From: Panonychus citri
Lineage: Eukaryota > Arthropoda > Arachnida > Trombidiformes > Tetranychidae
Reading direction: 5' to 3'
NCBI RefSeq assembly: GCF_014898815.1
Contig: NW_026515543.1
Location: forward strand, 124,001 to 188,000
DNA length: 64,000 bases
Positions 1 through 12,717 of the stretch are shown here, one piece after another. Positions within the stretch are counted from its first letter, which is position 1. The number at the start of each line of letters is the position of its first letter. The position numbers and the translations under genes are program-made. A model generated the notes under the pieces. That model saw only the letters and a program-made list of their open reading frames with translations, was not told where the DNA came from and did no database searches.

Positions 1-2589
1 TGCTGGAATCGAAATAGAATCTGAATAAATGTTATCGAAAAAGAAAAGGTAAATATTATAAACAATTGGATGATTTGAAAAGAGATGAAGAAGGAGAAAA
101 GTTCTGATGAAGATTATTGATGAATGATGAGAATGATTGAAATAGGTGAAAAGAAAGAAAAGGAAGAGAAAGAAAAAACTCTTTTCCTCATCTTCCATGG
201 AAAATATTATTATACCTTAACTCTTTCAATAGGGAATTAATAGAATCAGAATTTTGTTTTGTTCAGAACTTTTCTTCTTTTCTTTTCTCTCTATTCCAAC
301 TTCCGCAAGTTTAAGGTCACAATTTCATGATCGGGATTGGATCAAATTCAGCTCTCTCCCTCTCTCTTTCTACCTGTTTACCCTGTTTCTCTCTCTCTCT
401 CTCTCTCTTCCAAAGTGGTTAGGCAACTACTAAGAACCCACCAAGCCCCTTTTCCCCTCATCAAACCTCCGTCCTCTTGATATCCACTCTATCCAAGCAT
501 ATCAGACACCTTTCATGAGGGAAGATGATGAAGATTATATTGACTTGGTAACAGTCCGTATCAGGCCAGGTTACCGCGCTCAACCCGCCATAAAAAAATC
601 TCTTTTCTTTTTTCTTCTTTTTTTTCATCATCATCATCATCATCTTCTTCTTCTTTCTCTTTCTTTTTCCTCGAGTTTACTGGGTTATCAGTTTCCTTCT
701 TTTTTTTCTCTCTCTTTCATCATCATCATTATTATCCTTTACTCTCTTCCTATTTTGTTTCTCTCTCTCTCTCTCTCTCTTAGAGTTTACCGTTACTCAC
801 TGTGAGAAGCCTCATTATCTTCATCATGTTAATCATCTTTGCTCATCTTCTTCCTTCTTCGTCTTTCACATTTCTCATCATCTTCATTATCTTCTATTTC
901 TTTTCTTTCATCTTAGTAGAAAAAAAGTCCTTTTACTTACAGTCTTCCCTTTTTATCTTCCCTTTTTTTCATCTTCATCTTTTCTTCCTTTACCTTTTAT
1001 ACATATAATTCATTCCTGGTGATGATGAAGATGAAGATGATGATTACAATATAAACACAATGACGATTGTAATTATATACTTAAAAGTAACAATAGTTAC
1101 AGTTTCTTGTACCTTTTACTATTTTCATTGTTACTTTTTTTTTCATTCATTATTTAGCTTTTGATTAAATCCTTTGAAAATTGCATATAAATTGTTAATT
1201 TACTCAGCGGTTCAATTGTTTACAGATCTCTTAATTTCCGGAAATTTGACCGTGAACATGAAAACGTATTTTTTCACGTGCTAGGTCAAGATATTAATAG
1301 TAGTGAACTCTAAATGCTGGAAGAAAACTGGACCGTCTTTGTTTTTTTCTCGGTAACTATTAATAAGTTTTTTTTAACCTTCTCCTTATGATGAAGCCCA
1401 TAAGGGCGCGAACGGAAACATTGAAGTAACTTGAACATCCGTTTATATTTTATCATCAACCATCTTCCTACTCATCATCTTCATCAAAAATGACCATAGA
1501 GTTAACTGGATACATAGAATATGTTATAAAATTTTTTGATTTTCTCATAGAAATTAAACTTCCTTGTTCCGTCTTCCGGGTTGTTTGATAGCCAAATATA
1601 AACGGTGACCTTTTCATATTAATACAATGGTAATACAATATATCTACTCACACAGGTCTATGTTTAGGTGATTGTTGATTATGATGATTTAAGAAGATGA
1701 TTGAATAAAAATATCCTTTGGATATTTATAATAACATACAAAGGGAGGAAAATAAAAGTTTAACTTCCTGTTTCCAAATCCTAACGTAGTTACAACTTCC
1801 TTCCTGGTTTCTTACTTTTCCTTAATTTTCCTCTCATCGCTTTCTTATACTTTTCGTTCTTGCCTCCTCCCTCTCTCTCTCTCTTTCTCTCTCACTCACT
1901 CTCTTTCCCAGCACTTTCTTCCGCATTTAGACGCTTATCATCATCTTCTACCCAGAATATACCCCAAAGGGCATCTTTGCCCCTTCTCGAGGGACTCTCA
2001 GGCCGAGGTGACTTATTTACCGGAGTAAAAATAACGGAGGTGACAGGTATTTGTAATAATACATTGAAGAGAGAGAGAGAGAGAGAGAGGAGGGAGGGAT
2101 GGAGATAAGGAAGATGATGAGAGTAAAAAACAGTTTGTACAATTTATTATTATGCTTTTTTTAGATCTCTCTCTCTCTCTCTCTCTCTCTCTTCCCAGAA
2201 GGAGATGCTAAGAGCCCATCATCGTCTTCCATGTCGATCCGCTCCAGTTGACCTTAAACTTTTTATCCTTTCGCTCTTATCATCTTCCTCTTTCTTCATT
2301 TTATCTTAACCTTTACCTTTCTCTCTCTCTCTCTTTCTCTCACCTTGACCTTCAATACTTTTCGTCCTCCGTCCTCACCCAATAGATCATTTACCTTGAC
2401 GCTTTTTTTACAACAGAAAAAAATAATACAATTTACTGAGATTTTTTTTCTCTCTCTTCCGCTTCCCATAGTTTTTACTTTTCTCTTTTTTATTCTATCT
2501 CACTCACTATTTTTTCTCCATTTTCTTGTACATTATTGTTTGCATTGACCATTGGTCATCTTCTCAAACACCTTAAACCTTTCACCTGC

Positions 2590-2622
<33 letters not shown>

Positions 2623-5600
2623 TCTAACTCTTTGGATGAAATCGACTGCAACTTACCTTTGGTTAAGAAAATAAAAAAGAGCCAAAAAAAGTTTGATGAA
2701 CATTTTTTACCATCAAAAATCTTGACCAATGATTACGATGTGTCCAAAACTGACCAAAGGCTCAACAGATTTTAGTAACAATCAAACTAAAGGCCACACC
2801 AATAGATAAAGAAGATAACTTTTCAAAAAGACTCAAAAAACATCAAGACGAAGACAAAAACTCATAGAATTTATAAAAAAATGAAGAAAATATCACAATT
2901 TAATCAGCATCTTCATCTCTCTCTCTACACCCAAATCTCCAGTCAGTTCAAGTCAAAACCCACCTTCATCTTGACCACCCTCTCCACCCACACCCACTAA
3001 TCTGTTTTGTCAAACAAACATAAACAAACAGACTTTACAAATCTTCATGTTATCTGTCCAATGTCCAAATGAATGACCATCACTTATCCAAAAAAGAACT
3101 GATTTGACCCAAAGAAAGTGAGACAAACCAACCAAAAGCTTGACCATTGATACATTTTCCCCCAAACTAAAGGATAATCAATATGCAAAATCCAACCTTA
3201 AATCCTAAACTAATCATATCACAAAGAATACACAGTTACAGTTAATACCCACCGGTGAAAAATAAACCAAAAAAGAAAGAAAGAAAAACTTTCCATTGAA
3301 ATAAATTACTTGACCAATGTCCATATTAAATATTACTGATTACTTATGATGATAAAAACTTTCAGAAATCATTTGAACACCTTTAAGGTAAAACTTTCCA
3401 ACTGACCAATGGCTAATAACGATAATCAATATCCCAGCCATTTAACCTTTATCATTATCATCATTATCATCATCATCTCCACCCCAACCCCCCTAGATAT
3501 ATATATGTATGTATTTCACTAATACACAATGTCCACTTTGTGTGTCCAGTATTTACTCAGATTTCATTTTCAAGGAAAAACCTTTTAAAGTTACAATTTC
3601 TTTGTATTACTTTTATTACCAAGCAAAAAGGGTTCAAAGGTAAATACATATTTTAAAATCTCATTGATACACCTTTTCCAATGGTGATACTATTAATATA
3701 TTTAAGGAGACTGGACATTAGTAAAATGTTATACTGGACACAAGGTAGATTAGGAGATTGACTGACAGAATGACATTTCTCCTGTGTAAAGAACAAAAAA
3801 AAAACTTTGCAAACATGAAATTACATTATAAGGATAACCCTGTAACTTTTTTCTCCTCGAAAAGGATTATCATTTATCTTTCATCTTGTATGTTCATAAT
3901 TTTTATCCTTTTCTCTATCGGGTGATTTATATATATTATTTGACCAATGGTCAGTATCAGTTGTTGATGTTGTTGTTGTTGTTGTTGTTAAGTTCAATAT
4001 GTTTGTTTACTTGACTTTTTGCTTCCTTGTTTTGTTGTTATTATTATACTTTTCCTTTATTGATTGTCTTTCATTGATTTAATTTATTTAATTTCGTATC
4101 ATTTGTAACATCACAATCAATTACACGTTTGTTGTTAACAATTACAATCACAATTAATAATCACAATTTGATTCTGAAACTTTTTTTCTTGTTGACAATT
4201 GATTGAGAGAGAGAGAAAAGTTTTCCTTGATTACCTTTTATTTGTACTATTTATTATTATGATTTATATGTTAATATGAAAGTTTGATTAAGTATTTTAA
4301 TTGTGACAATTTAAACTTTTGTTAACTATAACCAAGTTTGTAAATGGTTCATTTGATTCTGATGATGATGATGATTGGTTTTCGTCTTGTTGGTTGATTG
4401 TTATTATTAGTTTTTTTTTCTCGACCAAGTGATTTACGAGTTTCGGTGATGATTTGAATTGTGATTTAAACCATGAGGATTAATTGAATTCTGGTTAAGA
4501 GGTAATATAAATCAAAGAGATTGAAAAATTTACCTGAGGGTTTATTTTACCTGTGGGTTAATTTGATAATAATAATAACAAGAAAATAAAAAGGTACTTG
4601 TGAGTCTTTTGTGTCCACAGGATAAAAAAAAATAGATGAAGATGAAGTAGGTGAAGCAATCGAGTGACCAAAGATTACAGAGGTCAATTGGTGGGTATTA
4701 AGGCTCAATGAACCTTTGGGTTAACTTGGGTAAAAGGTAAGAGGTTGAAATTGGTTTAAGAGGGAAATTTATTCTTGGAACAAAAAATTAAAATTAATTT
4801 TCTATCAGAGACTCGCCTCTTTTACCTTTGCTTTTCTTTATTGGTCAAATTCTGCTGGACATCGTCATCATTATTCACAAAGATACACAGGTAAGTGTAT
4901 CTACTCAGTGGGTTAGTTGTTGGTGATGAGGATTAATTTAGATTATGAAAGATTTTATCGATTATTGTAACAATTTGAAAGAGAGAGAGAGAGAAGAAAA
5001 TATTTATTCAAATTTTCTTGCGATGGTCAAGATTTAAAGTGACATTGGTCAGCATTTTGTTGACTTAGAAAGAGAGAGAGTAAAAGTTGTTGGCAAACTA
5101 ATCAATCAACATGGAACATTTCAATTAAATTGTTTAAGGTCAGTGTGATTAGGAATTGATGATGAAAATTAACCAGGTAACCTTATGAATAGAAATTGAA
5201 ATTACAGGTAAATCAAAGGATGATGATGATGACAAAGGTAAATTGTTGATGATCAACTAATGGTTTCCATTGTGTTTATTACATTAGAGGAGGAAATAAT
5301 AATAGTCTCAACGATTGTTTAAGATTGTAAATATTAATTGTTCTTGATTAGCATGATTGTTAATCAAACAATCATGATCATGTTAAGTAGCCGGTGTATT
5401 TGTAAATGCGGAAGCAAATTGTTATTATCATAAAGATGAATCATGTTTACATTTTTCTTACAGGTAAGTTACTTTTTCTGATGAATGAAAATAAAATAAG
5501 ATGAAGAAAGTTTTTTCTTGATTCTGATTCTGATTCTGATGATGATGGTGATGGCGATACCTGAACTGACCAGTGAATGGTACTAACACTCACACTGAAT

Positions 5601-6024
5601 TGAAGGATAAACTGTTAAACCTTCAGAATCATTTATCATCCTCATCATCTCTTATTCAATACAATAAACATGAAAATTGTACCAGGTACACATTATGACC
5701 AGTTTATCTTTCTCTTTCTTTTTTTCTCTTTCTTTCTTTTACTATTACTACTCTTGACCATCACATTTGAAATTGACCTTTAACAGGTTCCCTTTCTAAT
5801 GATTCATTTTACTTGAAAATTTTCTTCTTCATTTTGATTTTTTTTCTCTCTCTCTTGCTAATTATTATTCTATTGGTATCATAATGGTCAATACTCTATG
5901 TTCTGGACACTCACTTGTACTCTCAAGGGTCAGTTTGTAATTTGCTTTCATCCAAATGTCCAGTTTCAAGTGATGAATAACCTGTTACCTAATTGTTAGG
6001 GTCACTTTCTAATTTCTTATACAT

Positions 6025-6062
<38 letters not shown>

Positions 6063-6894
6063 ATTTTATCTTAATGATTGATTTACTTTTCTATTAATAA
6101 ATTTCCGTTTCAACAATTAACAAATTATCTTATAAATTTATCTCCCTATTCTAATAATATATTAGCTTTCATTTTTTAATTCTCTTATTTTTCTCTCTCT
6201 CTCTTTCTTTCTTATCTCATTTTGTCTTCATCATTTCTAATGGTCAACACAATTTCCTAATGGTCAGTTTACTTTTCCAAGGGTCAATTGGACAAAATAA
6301 TAAGAGTGAGAAGAAGGAAAAAGTTTTTCAATCAAGTTTTTTGTCCTTGATTATTATCCAAATTAAATTGTTCAGTTAATTGTCTCCATTTGTTTAAACT
6401 GTTAAAAGATATGATAGATCTCTCCCTCTCTGTCAACAACAGCACTAATTGTCAAGCTTAATTGTTAATCACAATCACAAGAGATTAAAACAAAACAAAA
6501 CTTTAACCACAATAGAAAATATCAAAGAAAATAATCTCACTCAAAAAATAAATATAAAAATATTTTCTTCTCTCTCCCTCTCTACGCGTGTCCCCTTTCA
6601 AATCAGATCCAACAATTAACTGTTAAATTAACTGTATTCCAGTGTAGATTAATTAAAAATGAGTAATCAACAATTTAATTGTTTTCTTTTCAATTCGTAG
6701 TGAGAATAAGCTATTTTCAGAGAACGTCACCAGTAGCGCCATCTCTTAGAAGAAAATTTTTTTTTCTGTTCCACTTTTGGATCTTTAATTTTTTTGTTTA
6801 TCTTTTTTTTTCTAATTACATTTTGATTGAGCTTTTTTTTTACCAAATTACTTTTACTTTTTGTGAATTTAAATTCTCATCTATGGTTTAAATT
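1..6894. other. Gene-poor flank, no supported gene
   Basis: No convincing exon was found on either strand. The sequence is AT-rich with many CT tracts (for example about 2165-2192 and 6030-6058), TCA/ATG trinucleotide runs and a TTG run near 3968-3989. Open frames here translate into Ser/Leu/Phe or poly-Met/Lys low-complexity peptides, as expected from such repeats. The last few hundred bases should contain the promoter and 5' UTR of the zinc-finger gene. Confidence 0.6.
6731..6744 (-). promoter_or_regulatory. CTCF-like core motif upstream of zinc-finger gene
   Basis: On the minus strand this reads AGATGGCGCTACTG, close to the arthropod CTCF core (AGRTGGCGC). It lies about 150 bases upstream of the zinc-finger start codon. 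A similar core (AGGTGGCGC) lies upstream of ZIP13 at 20433-20441. The match is by eye, and short motifs of this kind also occur by chance. Confidence 0.3.
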
Positions 6895-8976
6895 ATGTCT
6901 TCAATTGCTCTGAATAATGAACCATCTTCTCTTTCATGTTCAACCAATAACAGTTTGGATAGTGTTGCCCTGGCCAATGGTTGTATCCCATTTAGTGTAA
7001 TTCTCAATAGACTTTCCCAGGAGACGATTGATTTTTATTGTAAAAGCAACTTGGAACCACCAGAATCACCTGAAGGTAACGATGAAGGTGATGACATAGA
7101 CGCGGATAAATATGAAGAAAAGGAGCCGCAAATAATAACAATAGATTTGGAAAAGTTTGATTCTTCCATAGTAAATAATAATAATAATAATAATAATAAT
7201 ACAACAACAACAACGTTTGGAAATTTGCAGTCTCGAATTAAATTGGATGATAAAATTTTCTGCCTCTTTAATTTGGAAGAGTTTGATGATCAATATGAAG
7301 CTGTTCAAGCCTATTACCGGGAATTACGATATGCTCCTTTTAGATGTATTGAATGTGACGAGGCGACCGTTGAATTAAAAGGAATGGTTGACCATTACCT
7401 TAACCAACATCCAACAATTAAAAAGGCTCAATATTGGGTTGAAGAGATACCAGCTAAAGAGAAATGGGTCCACAAGTTTATCAAATATCAGATTGCTTGT
7501 CATAACGAGGAAGATGAAATGTTCCCAAATGATACTGTAAACAAATTTTGTCCCGTTTGTAATCATTATGATTATCTTTTACGCCTATCAAATCCACCAA
7601 AGACCTCGTTAAAGGTTACATCGATGTGTGATCGTAATCACATCAATAAACACCTTAAATATAATCCATGGGAATGTATTTTATGCCGTGAATCGGGTCG
7701 CCGTTATGCAATCTCATCTGTTAACAATAAAGCCCAGGAACACTTGATTCATAAACATAAATTACCAAGATCAGATGATTGCCTGTCATACTTTAAGAAG
7801 ACTGCAACTATACCGGAATTGGATAACTTTCTACGTGAATATATTAATATTATCCAAGAAAATGAACGTTCAAATGTTAAACCTGTGGTCAGAAGGAAAC
7901 CTTTAGCTGGTAAACCTAATCGACAAATCGCCAATCATCAAAATAGAGGAAAACAAACTGGACAATTGTACAAACAAGCGTCAGCTTCATTCAAAAAGTT
8001 TAAAGAATCTCGTGATTCTGTGAGAAATGTTAAAAAAGCCAACAATCGAAAGTCTATCGAATACAGAGATGAAGATAACGAAGACTATCAACCATTCAAA
8101 GATGATGTAATTATCTTATTCTTATTACAACGTTACCTTTGGGATTAAGAAACACTAATGGATTATAATCCTTTTTGTCTTTAACCCAAAAGCTTTTCTC
8201 TCTCTCTCTCTCTTTCTATGTCAATTTTCTTGAAATTTGATTCTTCTCATATTTTCTTATTTGATTACTAATCGATTTGAATTTTCTCTCTCTCTTTTTA
8301 CCAGAGTTCAAGATTCTTTTGTATTTTCTGTACGGATGATAATCTATCGGACATTTACTCAGCTTGGGGACATTATGGTTTACATTTGAAATATACTCCA
8401 ATTATATGTGGTATTTGTAATAAAACGTTTACAAGTGATACTAGTTTTCGATACCATGGAATTGAACATGTTGAACATTCTGATCTACCATTTACTCGTA
8501 ACTGTGATGAAGCAATTGAAACTTGGGGCCATGAATTTTTACAAGGTTTAACTAATGGTACAGAAGCTAAACCCGAATTTGCTGAATATTGTCCAGTTTG
8601 TGAGAAAATTTTCTCTAAACCAGTTGAACCACCTCATCTTTCAGCTAATTCAATTAAAACTCACATCTATTCACACCTTAAATATCATCCATATGAGTGT
8701 TTACCTTGTCAACTTCAATGTGAGAAGAAAACTTTTGTCGGTGATCTTGATTACCAAGCGGCTCTTCACCTTAACTCTGAACATTCAATAACCGTAACAC
8801 CCGCGGAGATAAAAAATTATTATATCAAAACCCGAGGAATTGAATCTCTTGATACATTTTTAAGGGAACATTTTGCCAAAATCGCCTATCACATTGGAGG
8901 AGCGCCCATGGAATTGTCATCATCCACAGCCTCAACCATTACCCCAACTACAATGCTCCCAAATTTGTTAAATTAA
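6895..8976 (+). CDS. C2H2-type zinc-finger protein with internally duplicated finger block (2 exons)
   Basis: Coding exons are 6895-8106 and 8305-8976. The intron (gtaatt...ttaccag) is in phase 0 and restores an open frame of about 627 residues. Without splicing, the first exon runs into a stop at 8146-8148. Residues 1-125 are acidic and Asn-rich with a poly-Asn run. Cys-x2-Cys/His-x3-4-His fingers follow, joined by a recurring linker HLKYxPxxC. The pattern CPVC...HIxxHLKYxPxEC...C...H-x4-H occurs in the first half and again in the second (YCPVC near 8587), and both blocks end in a similar tail (LDNFLRE / LDTFLRE). The protein is therefore two diverged copies of a three-to-four-finger block separated by a basic stretch (KPVVRRKP onwards). 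In copy 1 the leading finger has lost its Cys and His ligands; copy 2 keeps them. The spacing differs from classic KRAB/TTK arrays. Nucleic-acid binding is likely but the family is not one I recognise. C2H2 character is sure, the exact start less so. Confidence 0.8.
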
Positions 8977-9292
8977 CAATCAATCAGATGAACAATTTAA
9001 GTGATAAACATTGATCACAATCAAGTTTCAATTACTTTTTAAAATTGTATTTAAACAAGCGGATTATCAGATTGTCATCATCATCATTGTCACCATCATC
9101 ATCACCAACAACAATAACATTATATTTCCAAGATAATCATTTGATTTAAATCAATGATTAAACTATTTTTTTCATTTCTCTCTCCTACTCTCTTTACATA
9201 CCTTCAACTAATTTAAATCAGTTGATTTTTAAGCCCAACTGATTAAAAACAAAGAAAAAGCTGATCCCAAGTTAATCGTAACAACAACAACA
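8977..9292. other. 3' flank of zinc-finger gene
   Basis: AT-rich 3' UTR or intergenic sequence with TCA and AAC runs. No further exon is visible before the duplicated block begins. Confidence 0.5.
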
Positions 9293-10233
9293 ACAATTAA
9301 TCTCCATTAAGATCTCTCTCTCTCTCTCTTTCTCTCTTGTTTATCCTTAATTGCTATTGACAAAACTTAAAGGAAATCATGATAACATGAAGAAAAACGG
9401 GAAAATAAAAAGTCGTTAATTGTATAACAATCATTTTCTAATTGCTTAAATTAAAAATTTGAAAAGAAAATTTCAATTCAGTTGATTAACCAATTGAATG
9501 TTGATCATTTAAAATTCTGTTGACGATAAATTAAGATGACAATGAAACGATTGTTGATTAATTAAGGATGAATTTAAATACTCATTTGATTGTTGAAGAA
9601 TTCATTGAATCGATTATCATGAGAGAGAGAGAGAGAGAGAATTTTATAGAAAGAAAGAGAAGATAAAAAGAGAGTGAGAAGATCGGGAGAGAGAAGAAAA
9701 AAAAATATCAACATTATTTTTCTATACGAAAAGTTACTCACTGAAAATAAACATTTTCTTTTTCTCGTGTTGACAAATTTTCTTTTCTTTTTCTTTATTA
9801 ATTGAGTTTCGACAAACTATGTGCCTTTCACCATTGGAAGTTAATTGTTAATCAACTTGTGTCCCACTAAATTAGGTAATTAGAATGAATTTTAAATTTC
9901 TAATTAAAGACAATCAATCGTTTTCTTTTCTTCTTTGGCCAATTGAGTTTTCATTTTCCTTTTAGGCTTTGTTATTGTTTTCCATCCATATTGTTGTTGT
10001 TTGTTGTTACCTGTTGATTGTTGCCCTTTGATGGTTAATTGCTTGTTCCGTCTTCATCATCATCATCATTTTCATCTTCACCTGGTCTCACATTGGCTAC
10101 ATCATCATCACCTTTATCATCTGTTTTCTATTCTCTTTTATTGTCAATAATTTTCTTCGCCATCACTTGTTGTTGTCAACGTTTTCCATTTTCTTTTTTT
10201 CCAATTAATTTAAAATTTTCTCTTTCTCTGTGA
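9293..10233 (+). repeat. Duplicated block, copy A (PEN-2 upstream region)
   Basis: Nearly the whole block recurs in direct orientation at about 12718-14250. Shared landmarks are the stretch beginning TTTATCCTTAATTGCTATTG (A 9339, B 12750), a GA tract followed by TTTTATAGAAAGAAAGAGAA (A about 9641, B about 13689), and the TCA-rich stretch near 10060 and 14100. The right parts differ by only a few bases, for example four versus five TCA units. Copy A ends about 90 bases before the PEN-2 start codon, so it probably holds the PEN-2 promoter and 5' UTR. Open frames in it are translations of TCA/CTT runs and I do not regard them as genes. Confidence 0.85.
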
Positions 10234-10319
10234 TTATTGGTCCAATTAATTGTTTTCTCTTTTTTCCTTTAATTTTTTCAGATAAAACGTTAATTAATCC
10301 ATAGAATAACTTTGATAAC

Positions 10320-10756
10320 ATGGATATAAGATCAATGAAAGATGAAGAAAAGCTAATTATATGTAGAAAATATTTCTATGGTAAATATTTGATTCTTTGT
10401 TTATGTTAATGTGTTTACATTTTTTTCTATTTTGATTTGTGATTTATTGTTATTTTTCTAAAGATTTTCAATTACTAATTTTATTTTCCATTCTATTTTC
10501 TTTTCTTTCAGGTGGATTTGTGTTTCTACCTTTGCTTTGGCTCATGAATTCAGTCTGGTTTTTCCAGGAAGCTTTTAGATCTCAAAGAGATTATCCTCAA
10601 AAAAAGGAGATGAAACGTTTTGTCGTATTATCATTTATCGCTTCTGTAATTGAATTAACTCTTCTTCTTGTATGGATTATTTATTTCCAAAACAATCGAG
10701 CCACATCGGATTGGGCTGATTCATTATCCTTCCTTGATCCAGTCGGTATTCCATGA
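10320..10756 (+). CDS. PSENEN: Gamma-secretase subunit PEN-2 (presenilin enhancer 2)
   Basis: Two exons, 10320-10380 and 10512-10756, with a 131-base intron (GTAAAT...TTTCAG, phase 1), give 101 residues, the same length as human PEN-2. The N-terminus contains EEKLIICRKYF and the splice junction recreates the family signature GGFVFLPLLWLMN, followed by VWFFQEAF, matching the conserved hairpin membrane segment. A second hydrophobic segment (about residues 57-78) and the C-terminal DSLSFLDPVGIP match the conserved tail needed for complex stability. PEN-2 completes the presenilin/nicastrin/APH-1 gamma-secretase, which cleaves Notch and other type I membrane proteins, and supports presenilin endoproteolysis. 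The ATG follows GATAAC and the reading frame is intact. The upstream region is duplicated at 12.7-14.4 kb but PEN-2 itself is not. Confidence 0.95.
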
Positions 10757-10999
10757 GAGTGTAATTTTACTCACATTATCCTTGATGATATTTTCTATTT
10801 TCATTTTTCAAGTTGCTAATCATTAACATAGTCTGTCAATTGTTACAAATCAAGTTTAAGTTCTGTAAGTTAATCCTTAGACTTTGAGAGTTTGGTGAGT
10901 ATACTTGTAATTAGTAAATTTTTGTTAATTTATTACATGTGAGTTCGTTAATATAAGAATAATTTCCCATCTTCTTTTTTTTTGTTGATTTCGCAGAGA

Positions 11000-12675
11000 A
11001 AAGGTTTTGTGAAGATGAACCTCCAAGTGATTTGATTAATGTTCCCGTTTATTATTTGGATCATTATGAATAAAGCTCAATGGTTACCTGATGCTATCGA
11101 TCTTAAAATTATCGGTACTTATGCTCAGACCGAACTGGGCCATGGAAGTTATCTCAAAGGTTTACAGACTGAAACGATTATAATGATGATTCAGATCATA
11201 CATTTACCGGAGACTTCATATCCGTTCATTGTTCAAATTCGTGATTTGGAAACTTCATGAGCCACTTTCTGGAGGTTGGTGAACTTGGGCCAAAGTTCAG
11301 ACTCAAGGCAGCCGATAATGGTTATCTTAAGTTATCGTCAGTCGTTGTCATCGAACCAATATGCTTATGAAAAACGCTATCGTTGACGAGAATAGATGTA
11401 ACCAAGCTAAAGAAGCAACTGATAAGCTTAACCTTGGAACGATGTTGTTTGTTCGTGTGATCATCATTGACATGATGTCTTTCAACATTTCGAAAGTGGC
11501 CACAATCGAAAGTGGCCACAGCGACAAGATATTCAACCATTCGTAAGCAAGGTCCAAATCCTGATTCAAATAATTCAAGTTGAATGAAGATGATTGATTA
11601 TTAAGCTCAAAAGTGCAAATTTTATTTCGTGTATCGCTTTGTCGCACGCTTGTAAAGCCGTTTTCATCTCTTTAATGACCGCTTTCAAAGATGTCAACGA
11701 GAGAATGTCAAAAAGAGGTAATTATGGATTGATGCCTTTACTTCACGCAATGTCCTCTGGTCTTAGAGCGTTGGCTGTTGAAACTTGTCGAAGAGCTTGT
11801 GGAGGAAATGGATTCCTCCTTGTTTCCGGATTACCACGAATCTTTGCCAATACGGTGGCTACGTGTACATATGAGGGCAAAAACACCACTTTGTATCTTC
11901 AAACAGCTCGTTATCTATTCAAAATGGTTTGAACCTCAACAGACAATCACTTTCACTTTTATTGGTTATCTTTATCGAGTCACTGGGCCGAATATTGGTG
12001 ATCTGGGAAAAAAACGAAGGACGAATTGTTAATAATGTTGAAGGTCTATCACGATTGTTTTCAGCTTATTACTACTGTCATCGAGCTTTCGGTCAAGTTG
12101 AATGTCGAATATGAATCCAAGGAAAATCATATGAAAAGGCTTAGATTGAGAGTCGAAATGATCTTCGACTCTCGATCGAATCGAAAAGCGGCAAAATCTG
12201 ATCTCATCTACTACATGTTAACCAAATACTGGGATTGGGTCTCGATAGCAGATAAATATGATGCCAAAATCACTTTTACGACAATTGGTCTGTTTTTATT
12301 TCGGTTTCACGATTGTTTGTTGAAAGTAAAGGTAATTTCTTGGCGGTTGGATTGGATCTAAATTCAATTGAACAAATTCAAGATGAATTAACAACACTCA
12401 TGATTGAATTACGACCTGCTATGACCTCATCTCTCTCTCTCTCTCTCTCTCTCTTGTCTATGCATTTGATTTACACAATATGGTTCTTATGTCAGCTTTA
12501 GGTAAGAACGACAATCAAAACGATTTGATGAGCAATTAAATTCAATCTTCTTTTTAATTGTAGATTGTAATGATGGTAATGTTTACAAGCGTCTATTTGA
12601 TTTGGCAAAAAAGCTCATCTCAATCAAGTTGATCCAAACCCATCGTTCATCAAATACATCAAAGACTCAAACTGA
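11000..12675 (+). pseudogene. Acyl-CoA oxidase (ACOX1-type) pseudogene, 5'-truncated and frameshifted
   Basis: The fragments run in order through a peroxisomal acyl-CoA oxidase, the first enzyme of peroxisomal beta-oxidation. They are: an IIGTYAQTELGHGSYL block near 11108; YPFIVQIRDLET near 11217; VGELGPKF then ADNGYL near 11275-11330; NMLMKNA near 11361; ETCRRACGGNGF near 11778 (usual motif CRxACGGHGY); TYEGKNTTLYLQTARYL near 11862; IEQIQDELTTLMIELRP near 12367; and DGNVYKRLFDLAK near 12572, ending at TGA 12673-12675. These lie in different frames. Several single-base indels, in-frame stops and a CT microsatellite (about 12431-12453) interrupt it. The N-terminal flavin-domain part (roughly the first 120 residues) is missing. 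An intron with GTAAGA near 12501 and TTGTAG near 12563 survives, so this is a decayed genomic copy, not a retrocopy. It lies between the two halves of the direct duplication. Confidence 0.85.
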
Positions 12676-12717
12676 ACCAAATTAAAACTTTATTTATTAT
12701 TAAAAACTTTAACTTTT

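Noticed and set aside
461..805. Overlapping open frames on both strands near the left end, one reading TWPDTDCYQVN...CLICLDRV
   Set aside because: Both run into poly-Met/Lys or Phe/Leu/His repeats from TCA and CTT tracts. No splice sites give a longer product and no family is recognised.
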